DNA of 22,538 nucleotides, taken from WHSM01 sp050701635 (GTDB taxonomy: Bacteria; Actinomycetota; Actinomycetes; Mycobacteriales; Micromonosporaceae). Where the stretch lies: NCBI GenBank assembly GCA_050701635.1, contig JBOGDF010000040.1, positions 1 to 22,538 of the forward strand, given 5' to 3'. Below the pieces are notes generated by a model that saw only the letters and a program-made list of their open reading frames with translations, searched no databases and had not been told where the DNA came from. How positions within the stretch are numbered: position 1 is the first letter of the stretch; each line of letters begins with the position of its first letter. The translations under genes and the position numbers were made by a program. Shown here piece by piece: positions 14,568-21,203 of this stretch.

Positions 14568-15256
14568 CCGCCAGGGAACTCATCCTCGCCCGCCACGGCG
14601 AGGCCCGCTGCAACCTCGCCGGGACCATGACCGGCCCGTCCTGCACCGGCCTCACCGACAACGGTCGCGCCCAGACAGAGCGGCTCGGGAAACGACTGCA
14701 CGCAGAGACCGCGTACCACGGTCCCCTCGAAGCCGTGTACGCGAGCACCACTCGCCGCGCCCTGCAGACAGCACATCTGCTCACCGGTTTCCTCGGTGTG
14801 GAGGTCCACGAAGAGAGCTACCTGCGGGTTCCCGACGCGGGGCCGCACGCAGAGGGGAAACCCTGGCCGGAACTGCGGAGAACCGAACCACGCGACCCCG
14901 TCAACCCGGACCGGCCACTGGCCCCCGGAGGCGAGGGCTGGGTCAGCTACCTCACCCGTGCCCACGCCGCGCTCACGCGCATTCTCGACGGGCACACCGG
15001 ACGCGTCCTCATCGTCGGCCACACCGAGACTCTTAAAGCGGCCTACAGCCTCTTCCTCGGCCACGACGATCTCCACCGGATGAAGTTCGACTTCGACCAC
15101 ACCGCGTTGACCATCTGGCGGCCGGCCAGCGAGTGGCCCGGCGCCGCCCCGACACACCAACGATGGACACTCGTCTGCCACAACGACACGACGCACGTTC
15201 CCCACAACGCGCCACGGCATACTCTGCAGACCGCAACCGCATGTAACGACCGGTGA
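14564..15256 (+). CDS. histidine phosphatase family protein (phosphoglycerate mutase-like)
   Basis: A 230-residue member of the histidine phosphatase superfamily, which removes phosphate through a phosphohistidine. The catalytic motif LARHGEARCN gives R10 and H11; STTRRALQTA (R64/R65) supplies a phosphate-pocket arginine; VLIVGHTETLKAA (H153) supplies the second histidine. The central region EGKPWPEL lies where the acid/base residue is usually found. Related proteins include cobalamin-pathway phosphatases and broad-range sugar-phosphate phosphatases. ATG 14564 overlaps the MazG-like stop (ATGA), and this is the last gene of the operon. The 3' tail after about residue 190 (HQRWTLVCHNDTTHVPHNAP) is not conserved. 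The substrate is unknown, but it would act with the MazG-like protein to take an NTP down to a nucleoside or a sugar. Confidence 0.85.
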   Translation: MTARELILARHGEARCNLAGTMTGPSCTGLTDNGRAQTERLGKRLHAETAYHGPLEAVYASTTRRALQTAHLLTGFLGVEVHEESYLRVPDAGPHAEGKPWPELRRTEPRDPVNPDRPLAPGGEGWVSYLTRAHAALTRILDGHTGRVLIVGHTETLKAAYSLFLGHDDLHRMKFDFDHTALTIWRPASEWPGAAPTHQRWTLVCHNDTTHVPHNAPRHTLQTATACNDR

Positions 15257-15359
15257 TTCGTGGCGACGACGTTTGCCAACGGCCACAGTGGACATTGCTC
15301 CAGACATCAGGTGCTCCTCCATGATCAGGAGTTACACCGATCGTTTTACAGTCCCTTAC

Positions 15360-15406
15360 GCGGCGTGAGTGTCATGGAAGCATCCATGACACCCATGTAA
15401 CGCCGC
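15360..15406. terminator. nested hairpin after the accessory operon
   Basis: The outer arms GCGGCGT (15360-15366) and ACGCCGC (15400-15406) enclose the inner arms GTGTCATGG (15369-15377) and CCATGACAC (15384-15392), with a six-base loop AAGCAT. TTA and TAA further outside can also pair. It lies about 100 bases after the histidine phosphatase stop. It may end transcription without a U tract, or be a protein-binding cruciform linked to the nearby inverted repeat. Confidence 0.5.
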
Positions 15407-15431
15407 TAACGTGCCCTAATCAAGTCTTCGT

Positions 15432-15464
15432 CATGACGACATGAAGGGCCCCATGATCATGGTC
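15432..15464 (-). repeat. 33-bp inverted repeat, right copy
   Basis: Exact reverse complement of 5863-5895. Matching stops at both ends: the base pairs just outside differ. On the minus strand it lies 37 bases after the serine protease stop, so a terminator role for that gene is an alternative reading. The left copy, however, does not follow any gene end. Confidence 0.85.
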
Positions 15465-15501
15465 CCGCGATGCTGCTGCTCGCCAGCGGCGTCGTGGGCG
15501 G

Positions 15502-16224
15502 CTAGCCGACCGTGCGCAGTTGGACGGTGAAGCCGGCCGCCGCGGCGTCGGTGAACATGCCCTGCAGCGACACCCCGCCCTCACCCACGTACGGCAGGCC
15601 GGCGACGCCGACGCCCACGGTGTTGACGATGCCGAGCGCCTTGTTGCCGTGGGTGACGTCCGCGACCGGGCCACCCGAGTCGCCGGGGGTCACCGCGCCG
15701 TCCACGTAGTGCTGGGTGCCGTCGTTGGAGACCAGTACGCCCTTGCGCTGCTCCTGCGTGGTGGGCAGGACGTGGAATCCGACTCCGTTGCCGGAGAACT
15801 GGATCACGTCACCGAGCTTCGCCGTACTGGTGGTGGAGACGCCGGTGGGGATCGCCGGGTGGCCCTTGAGCGCCGGGTTGACGTACGAGAGGTTCGCCGG
15901 GGCGATCTCGATGAACGCGTAGTCCAGGTTGCCGTCGATGTACGCCACCGTCCCGAGCGTCAGCACCGGGTCGCCGAGGCTGCCGGTGGCCAGCTCCACG
16001 GACTGCCCGACGGTGTCGACGCAGTGCGCCGCGGTGCCGCCGTACACCTTGCCGGCCAGGCTGCCGGTGCCGTCGTAGATCCAGTTCAGGGTGCAGTACG
16101 AGCCGCCCATGGTGATCGACACGCCGGGCTGGATCACCGGCGCGGCCAGCGCCGGCGCCACGGTGAATCCGACCGCGGCCACGGTCGCGGCGAGCGCCGC
16201 GGAGATCGAGAACCACTTCTTCAT
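15502..16224 (-). CDS. secreted trypsin-like serine protease (S1 family)
   Basis: A 240-residue exported protease. Residues 1-27 form a Sec signal peptide (MKKWFSISAALAATVAAVGFTVAPALA), with likely cleavage after ALA. The mature part has a chymotrypsin fold: H67 in GGTAAHCVD, D101 in GNLDYAFIEI and S183 in TPGDSGGPV form the catalytic triad. C44 and C68 probably form the disulfide next to the histidine. There is no pro-region of note, so the protein is short and may act or autoprocess directly. The ATG at 16222-16224 has AAAGG about nine bases upstream. It is a single gene on the minus strand; the EamA gene upstream is 83 bases away. Cleavage specificity and role are unknown. All triad residues are present, so activity is expected. 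Confidence 0.9.
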   Translation of the reverse strand: MKKWFSISAALAATVAAVGFTVAPALAAPVIQPGVSITMGGSYCTLNWIYDGTGSLAGKVYGGTAAHCVDTVGQSVELATGSLGDPVLTLGTVAYIDGNLDYAFIEIAPANLSYVNPALKGHPAIPTGVSTTSTAKLGDVIQFSGNGVGFHVLPTTQEQRKGVLVSNDGTQHYVDGAVTPGDSGGPVADVTHGNKALGIVNTVGVGVAGLPYVGEGGVSLQGMFTDAAAAGFTVQLRTVG

Positions 16225-16307
16225 GGCGGCACGCCTTTCGTCCGAAACCCTTCCGGGGGTACGCAGATCGTGACCCCACCCGGTGCTGGCGTCAAGATCG
16301 ATCACTC

Positions 16308-17216
16308 TCAGGTACGGGACAATGCCGGCTGTGTCACCGGGACGCCAACCACCCGTTTGACCGTGGGCCTGGTGGTGCCGGCGGCGACCGCGGCCAGCAC
16401 CAGCAGCGCGCCGGCCAGCTGCCACCCGGTCAGCGACTGGCCCAGCACCAGCCAGCCCAGCGCGGTGGCGACCACCGGGCTCAGCAGGGTCAGCAACGAC
16501 ACCCGCGGCGCGCTGAGCCGGGTCACGCCGCGGAACCACAGCGGGTAGGCCACGATCGCGCCGAACAGCGTCAGGTAGCCGTACCCGGAGACGTTCTGCC
16601 AGGTCACCGCCGCGGGCAGCCCCTCGACCAGCAATGTCACCGGCACCAGCAGCAGCCCGCCGATGCCGAGCTGCCAGCCGGCGACCGCCAGCAGCGGCCG
16701 CAGCCCGCCGGTGAGCTCCGGCAGCCCCCAGCGCCGGCCGAGCACGGTGCCGAGCGCCATGGTGAGCACCGCCGCCGCGGCGGCGAGCAGCCCGTACCCG
16801 TCGAGCGACACGCTGGACCGCAGCACCAGCAGCGCGACGCCGGCGGTGCCCGCGGTGGCAGCCGCGAGGGTGCGCGCCGTTGCCCGCTGCTTCAGCAGGG
16901 GGTACGCCAGCGCCGCGACCACGAACGGCCCCAGCGCCCCGAGCACCGCCGCGATCCCGCCCGGCAGCCGGTAGGCGGCGAAGAACAACAGCGGAAAGAA
17001 GGCCCCGATGTTGAGTACGCCGAGCGCCACCGACCGCCACAGCCAGCGCCGGTCCGGCAGCGCGCGGGCGGCGGCGGTGAGCACGAGCCCGGCCGGCAGC
17101 GCCCGGACCGCCGAGGCGAGCAGCGGCCGGTCCGGCGGCAGCAGCTCGGTGGTGACCAGGTACGTGGTGCCCCAGATCGCGGGGCCGATGCCGGTCACCA
17201 GCAGCAGCGGCGTCAC
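16308..17216 (-). CDS. EamA-family (drug/metabolite) exporter
   Basis: A 302-residue membrane protein of the drug/metabolite transporter superfamily with two EamA repeats of about five helices each, ten in total. The first repeat starts at GIGPAIWGTTYLVTTELLPPDRPLLASAVRALPAGLVL, a typical opening with the conserved W-G-x-x-Y and P motifs. The second ends in RVSLLTLLSPVVATALGWLVLGQSLTGWQLAGALLVLAAV, the usual closing block. The GTG start at 17216 has GGAGG four bases upstream. The gene is divergent from a MarR regulator 118 bases away, and both share operator-like boxes, so MarR control is likely. Substrates of such exporters range from amino acids to purine metabolites; none can be read from the sequence. 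Confidence 0.9.
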   Translation of the reverse strand: MTPLLLVTGIGPAIWGTTYLVTTELLPPDRPLLASAVRALPAGLVLTAAARALPDRRWLWRSVALGVLNIGAFFPLLFFAAYRLPGGIAAVLGALGPFVVAALAYPLLKQRATARTLAAATAGTAGVALLVLRSSVSLDGYGLLAAAAAVLTMALGTVLGRRWGLPELTGGLRPLLAVAGWQLGIGGLLLVPVTLLVEGLPAAVTWQNVSGYGYLTLFGAIVAYPLWFRGVTRLSAPRVSLLTLLSPVVATALGWLVLGQSLTGWQLAGALLVLAAVAAGTTRPTVKRVVGVPVTQPALSRT

Positions 17217-17236
17217 GGTGCCTCCTCGGGGATTTG

Positions 17237-17250
17237 TCTTAACGTTGAGA
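17237..17250. promoter_or_regulatory. MarR operator-like box 1
   Basis: GTCTTAACGTTGAGA contains the near-palindrome TCT-T-AACGTT-G-AGA and shares the ten-base core AACGTTGAGA (17241-17250) with box 2. It lies about 20 bases upstream of the EamA start, where binding would block that promoter or its leader. Confidence 0.5.
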
Positions 17251-17300
17251 TATCTCCCGCCACTCTGCCCCAGACCGGCTTTGTTTCGGTACTAAGATGT

Positions 17301-17312
17301 TCAACGTTGAGA
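17301..17312. promoter_or_regulatory. MarR operator-like box 2
   Basis: TCAACGTTGAGA contains the perfect 10-bp palindrome TCAACGTTGA and repeats the core AACGTTGAGA in the same orientation as box 1, 62 bases away. A TAAGAT sequence directly upstream (about 17294-17299) could be the marR -10 box, which the site would then overlap. This fits autorepression. Confidence 0.5.
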
Positions 17313-17334
17313 CACAGCTCACCTGGGAGCGCTG

Positions 17335-17829
17335 ATGACCGACGCGGTGGACCTGCTGCTGCAGGAGTGGGCGCGGGAGCGGCCCGACGTCGACTGCTCC
17401 CCGATCGGGGTGGTGGGTCGGGTCAGCCGGCTGTCCCGGATCCTGGAGCGGGGTGTGAAGGCCAACTTCGCCCGGCACGGGCTGGTCGACTGGGAGTTCG
17501 ACGTACTGGCGACGCTGCGGCGGGCCGGTGAGCCGTACCAGCTGACCATGAACGGCATCCTGCGGGCGTCGATGATCACCTCCGGCGCGGTCACCAACCG
17601 GATCGACCGGATGGAGGCGCGCGGCCTGGTCAAGCGGCTGCCCGCCGAGCACGACCGGCGTTCGGTGGTGGTACGCCTGACGGCGAAGGGTCGCCGCCTG
17701 GTCGACGAGGTGCTACCCGGTCACGTCGAAAACGAGCGCCGGCTGTTGGCCGGCCTCAGCGCCCGGGACGAGAAGCAGCTCGTCGGGCTGCTCCGCAAGC
17801 TGCTGCTCTCCCTCGACGACACCCGCTGA
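17335..17829 (+). CDS. MarR-family transcriptional regulator
   Basis: A 164-residue winged-helix regulator. The N-terminal dimerisation helices are followed by the DNA-binding domain: FARHGLVDWEFDVLATLRRAGEPYQLTMNGILRASMITSGAVTNRIDRMEARGLVKRLPAEHDRRSVVVRLTAKGRRLVDE. This includes the recognition helix (TSGAVTNRIDRMEARGLV) and the wing with DRRSVVVRLT. The C-terminal helix closes the dimer. ATG 17335 has GGGAG about six bases upstream. Divergence from the EamA exporter with two copies of an AACGTTGAGA box between them is the classic arrangement of a repressor and its exporter, relieved by a ligand. The ligand is unknown. The gene converges with the M20 deacylase gene. Confidence 0.92.
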   Translation: MTDAVDLLLQEWARERPDVDCSPIGVVGRVSRLSRILERGVKANFARHGLVDWEFDVLATLRRAGEPYQLTMNGILRASMITSGAVTNRIDRMEARGLVKRLPAEHDRRSVVVRLTAKGRRLVDEVLPGHVENERRLLAGLSARDEKQLVGLLRKLLLSLDDTR

Positions 17830-17881
17830 GCCGGCCGGGCGTCACCGCACGGTACAGCCCACGGGAATGATGCCGCGCGCG

Positions 17882-19162
17882 TCAGCGCCGCAGCTTCTGC
17901 AGTCCGCAGTGGTCCAGCGCGGTGAGGGCGAGTACGCGTGCGGCGGTGACCACCTCACGTACCGGCACCGACTCGTCGGGGGCGTGCGCCAGGGCGATGT
18001 CGCCGGGGCCGTACTGCAGCGTCGGTACGCCGCCCAGGTTGGTCATCAACCGCAGGTCACTGCCGTACGTGGCACCCCAGACGGCGGCGCCGGTGCTGGT
18101 CACGGCGGTGTGGGCACGGCCTACCCGGGAAAGCAGTCCATGGTCGTCGGCGGGCAGCCGGCCGGGAGCGAACTGACCGCCCCACCACCGCACCTGCACC
18201 GGATGGTCGCGCAGCCACGGGTCGGCGCGGCACGCCTCGGCGACCGCAGCCTCGAAGTCGCGCCTGGCGCCGGCCACCGGCTCGTCCAGTGCCACGCCGA
18301 GCCGGCCCTCGGCAACCAGCAGGTCCGGCACCGAGGAGGGCCAGTCGCCGGCGGCGACCGTGCCGATCTCGATCGGGTACGCGAGATCCCAGCGCTCCAT
18401 CACCGGGTCGACCTCGGCGTTGCGCCGCCGCTCCAGCTCGCGGATCGCGGCGAACACCGGCCAGAACCGTTCGACGGCGCTGACCCCTTCGGTACGCCGT
18501 GACGCGTGTGCCGCCCGCCCCGGCACCCGCAGCCGGAAGGTCAGCGCGCCGCCGTTCGCCGGCACCAGGTCGAGCCCGGTCGGCTCCGGGATCACACAGC
18601 CGTCGGCGCGCCAGCCGCGGCGCAGCAGGCCGTACGTGCCGAGCCCGCCGTCCTCCTCACCGGCCACGCACGCGATCAGCACATCACCGGCCAGCGGCAC
18701 CGCCGCCCGGCGCAGCGCGCGTACCGCGAACAGCGCCGCGACCAGGCCACCTTTCATGTCGCATGCGCCCCGGCCGTACACCGCGCCGTCGCGCAGCTCA
18801 CCACCGTACGGGTCCCCGGTACGCCACGCCGCCAGGTCGCCGGGCGGCACCACGTCCACGTGGCCGTTGAACATCAACGAGGCGCCGCCGCCGGTGCCCG
18901 GCAGCCGCCCGACCAGCCCGTACGCCTCCCGCCGCGGCACCTCCGTACCGGGAAAGTCCGGCTCGGCGGCCAGCTCGTCCAGCGGCAGCCGCCAGTGGTC
19001 GACCACGAGCCCCTCGGCCGCCAGCCATGCGGCGAGCCTGGCCTGGATCTCGGCTTCGGCGTCGCTGCCGGACACGCTCGGAATCCGTACCAGCTCGCAG
19101 AGCAGCTCCGCGATCGGTCCCGGCTCGATCTGGGCGAGCACCCGCGCACTCGGGTCGGTCAC
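17882..19162 (-). CDS. M20-family peptidase / ArgE-DapE-type deacylase
   Basis: A 426-residue metal-dependent hydrolase that cleaves N-acyl or peptide bonds of small substrates. Motifs in order: NGHVDVVPPG (H101 metal ligand, D103), YGRGACDMKGG (D135 bridging ligand), VAGEEDGGLGTYG (E169 general base, E170 ligand), and near the C-terminus TYGSDLRLMTNLGGVPTLQYGPGDIALAHAPDESVPV, where a late histidine completes the site. The lid/dimerisation domain lies between, with RVPGRAAHASRRTEGVSAVE containing the substrate-contact histidine. The length matches family members. The GTG start lies three bases after the stop of the LysE-type gene, so the two form an operon. Together they suggest release of an amino acid or its derivative followed by export, but the substrate is unknown. 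Confidence 0.88.
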   Translation of the reverse strand: MTDPSARVLAQIEPGPIAELLCELVRIPSVSGSDAEAEIQARLAAWLAAEGLVVDHWRLPLDELAAEPDFPGTEVPRREAYGLVGRLPGTGGGASLMFNGHVDVVPPGDLAAWRTGDPYGGELRDGAVYGRGACDMKGGLVAALFAVRALRRAAVPLAGDVLIACVAGEEDGGLGTYGLLRRGWRADGCVIPEPTGLDLVPANGGALTFRLRVPGRAAHASRRTEGVSAVERFWPVFAAIRELERRRNAEVDPVMERWDLAYPIEIGTVAAGDWPSSVPDLLVAEGRLGVALDEPVAGARRDFEAAVAEACRADPWLRDHPVQVRWWGGQFAPGRLPADDHGLLSRVGRAHTAVTSTGAAVWGATYGSDLRLMTNLGGVPTLQYGPGDIALAHAPDESVPVREVVTAARVLALTALDHCGLQKLRR

Positions 19163-19165
19163 GGC

Positions 19166-19825
19166 CTACCGCAGCGACTCGGCGGCGACCCGGATGCCGA
19201 GCGCGACGAGCACCCCGCCCATCACCCGCTCGGCGGCCCGGGTCAGCCCCGGCCGCAGCGCACGACCCGCGCGGGCGAGCAGGAAGGAGACCGTGGGATA
19301 CCAGGTCATCAGGATGATCGCGTGCAGCGCCAGCAGCAGCCCGGCAGTCAGCACGAGCGGGTCACCCGGCTCGATGAACTGCGGAAACACCGTGGCGTAG
19401 AACAGACCCACCTTTGGATTGAGTACGTCGCCGACCAGTCCACGCACGAACGCCCGCCTCGGCGACAGCGGCGACCCGTCCGCCGGGGCGGCGTCCGGCG
19501 AAGTCGCCTCTGATGCCGCGGCTCTGCGGCGGGAGTTCCACAACGCCTGCACGCCGAGGTACACCAGGTAGGCGGCGCCCAGCACCCGTACCACCTGGTA
19601 CGCCGTCGCCGACGCCGCGAGCAGCGCCGCCAGACCGACCAGCGACGCCGCGGCCCACATGATCTTGCCGACGGTGAGCCCGGCGGTGGCCGTCACCGCC
19701 GCCCGCTGGTTGCCGCCTGCGGCGCACCGCAGGACCACAGCGAGGTTCGCGCCCGGCGAGATCGCCAGCAACGCACACAACCCGACGAACGCCAACACCT
19801 GGGCGAGACTCAGCGGCAGCTCCAC
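19166..19825 (-). CDS. LysE-family amino-acid exporter
   Basis: A 219-residue membrane protein of the LysE/RhtB family with about six helices. The start LAFVGLCALLAISPGANLAVVLRCAAGGNQRAAVTATAGLTVGKIMWAAASLVGLAALL carries the family block SPGAN and the G-x-x-x-G stretch. RAFVRGLVGDVLNPKVGLFYATVFPQFIEPG is the second signature (NPK near the middle). The cytoplasmic loop about residues 95-120 is Ala/Pro-rich and variable. Family members export lysine, homoserine, threonine and similar amino acids. The start is GTG at 19825. The gene is first of a two-gene unit with the M20 deacylase three bases downstream, which suggests that the product of the deacylase is exported. Confidence 0.9.
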   Translation of the reverse strand: MELPLSLAQVLAFVGLCALLAISPGANLAVVLRCAAGGNQRAAVTATAGLTVGKIMWAAASLVGLAALLAASATAYQVVRVLGAAYLVYLGVQALWNSRRRAAASEATSPDAAPADGSPLSPRRAFVRGLVGDVLNPKVGLFYATVFPQFIEPGDPLVLTAGLLLALHAIILMTWYPTVSFLLARAGRALRPGLTRAAERVMGGVLVALGIRVAAESLR

Positions 19826-19991
19826 ACCAACATGCTGCTACGACCCGTACGGGTTCACACCGCCCCACCGCTATGGCACCAGACACACTCCGGCACTCCG
19901 CCGGTCGCCGGAAACGGCGGCGGTGCTCGGCCGGCGGGGAACGCCGGCCGAGCACCTTGCTGTCGCCAGTCCCGGTTTCCTGGGACGAAGG
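19826..19991. other. intergenic region between epoxide hydrolase end and lysE-type gene
   Basis: 166 bases with no gene. They hold the strong hairpin at 19922-19956 and the lysE-type gene's upstream signals; no clear promoter boxes can be named. Confidence 0.5.
19922..19956 (-). terminator. strong hairpin terminator after the epoxide hydrolase gene
   Basis: GGTGCTCGGCCGGCG (19922-19936) and CGCCGGCCGAGCACC (19942-19956) form a perfect 15-bp stem with a five-base loop, 35 bases beyond the minus-strand stop of the epoxide hydrolase. There is no long T run, as is common in high-GC actinobacteria. It probably also insulates the downstream lysE-type unit. Confidence 0.8.
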
Positions 19992-21203
19992 TCACCGCAG
20001 GTCGCGGTAGAAGGCTCGGATGTCACCGGTGAGCAGGTCGGGCGCCTCCACCGCGGCGTAGTGGCCGCCCCGCTCGAACTCCGACCAGCGGACGATGTGG
20101 TGGTCCCGTTCGGCGAGCGCCCGGATCGACAGGAAGTCGCCGGGGAAGACCGCCACGCCCACCGGGGTGGCCGGACCGGCCGGCGCGGTCGGCTGCACAC
20201 CGTCCTCGCCCTGCTCGCCTTGCTCGCCTTGCTCGGCGCCGGGCTGGCCGGCGTGGGCGTTGTCGTAGTACCACCGGGCCGAGGAGCCGGCGGTGTTGGT
20301 CGCCCAGTACAGCGTGGCGTTGGCCAGGATGAAGTCGGCGTCGAGGCTCTTCTCGATCTCGGCGGGCAGCTCGCCGAAGCCGCGCACCAGGTCCAGGGTC
20401 CAGGCGAGCTGGCCGGTAGGCGAGTCGGTCAGGGCGTGCGCGATGGTCTGCGGCCGGGTCGACTGGATCTTGTTGAAGCCGGAGTGCTCGTCCATGAAGT
20501 GCTGCAGCTTGCCCAGCCGGCGGTACTCCTCCGGGCCGAAGCTCTCGAACTCCGTCGGGTCACCGGACGGGAACGCGAAGACCTGGGTGACGTGCGCCCC
20601 GACCACGTGCTCCGGGTCGGCCTTGGCGACGTCGATCGAGATCATCGACCCGGCGTCGTTGCCTGCGGCGCCGTACCGGTGGTAGCCGAGCCGGGCCATC
20701 AGCGCGGCGAACGCCCGGCCGATCCGGGCGCTGTCCCAGCCGCCGTCGCGGGTCGGGCCGGAGAACGCGAATCCGGGGATCGACGGGATCACCAGGTGGA
20801 ACGCGTCCGCCGGGTCGCCACCGTGCGCCAGCGGGTCGGTCAGCGGCCCGATCACGTCCAGGAAGTCGATCACCGAACCGGGCCAGCTGTGGCTGAGCAC
20901 CAGCGGCATCGCGTCCGGCTCCGGGGACTCCACGTGCAGGAAGTGCACGGTCGCGCCGTCGATCTCAGTCGTGAACTGGGGGTACGCGTTGAGCCGCGTC
21001 TCGTACGCCCGCCAGTCGAAGTTGCTCGTCCACCGCTCGGCGAGCTCCTTGAGGTACGCCGTCGGTACGCCGCGGCTCCAGCCGGCGTCGGTCAGCTCGC
21101 CGGTCGACCAGCGGGTACGTGACACCCGGTCGGCCAGGTCGTCCAGCTCGGCCTGGTCGAGCTCGACGCGGTACGGGCGGATCTGCTCGTTGGTGGCGCT
21201 CAT
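19992..21203 (-). CDS. epoxide hydrolase (alpha/beta hydrolase with EHN domain)
   Basis: A 403-residue epoxide hydrolase that opens epoxides to diols through an ester intermediate. The N-terminal EHN domain spans about residues 6-115 (IRPYRVELDQAELDDLADRVSRTRW is typical). The oxyanion-hole motif is HSWPGS at 105-110; the nucleophile is D183 in AGNDAGS; the late histidine is H381 in RGGHYAAVE. The usual sequences are HGWPGS and GGDWGS, so this protein is slightly divergent, but the key residues are there. A low-complexity insert GAEQGEQGEQGED lies near residue 322-334, encoded by a nine-base tandem repeat. ATG 21203 overlaps the stop of the GlxA-type regulator (ATGA), and AGGAG lies about nine bases upstream, so the pair is co-transcribed and coupled. 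Confidence 0.88.
   Translation of the reverse strand: MSATNEQIRPYRVELDQAELDDLADRVSRTRWSTGELTDAGWSRGVPTAYLKELAERWTSNFDWRAYETRLNAYPQFTTEIDGATVHFLHVESPEPDAMPLVLSHSWPGSVIDFLDVIGPLTDPLAHGGDPADAFHLVIPSIPGFAFSGPTRDGGWDSARIGRAFAALMARLGYHRYGAAGNDAGSMISIDVAKADPEHVVGAHVTQVFAFPSGDPTEFESFGPEEYRRLGKLQHFMDEHSGFNKIQSTRPQTIAHALTDSPTGQLAWTLDLVRGFGELPAEIEKSLDADFILANATLYWATNTAGSSARWYYDNAHAGQPGAEQGEQGEQGEDGVQPTAPAGPATPVGVAVFPGDFLSIRALAERDHHIVRWSEFERGGHYAAVEAPDLLTGDIRAFYRDLR

Larger units (their letters stand above)
15257..15501. other. gene-free region at right end of the accessory block
   Basis: About 245 bases without a supported gene. They hold the nested hairpin at 15360-15406, the right 33-bp inverted repeat at 15432-15464, and GTTTTACAGTCCC (15343-15355), which nearly matches GTTTTAACAGTCCC near the left end in the same orientation. 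The last 38 bases contain a short reading-frame end, MLLLASGVVGG-stop (15470-15505), running into the protease gene's 3' end on the other strand. Confidence 0.5.

Noticed and set aside
20205..20240. CRISPR-like short repeats
   Set aside because: The repeats are nine bases long, contiguous and in frame inside a coding region; no spacers exist.
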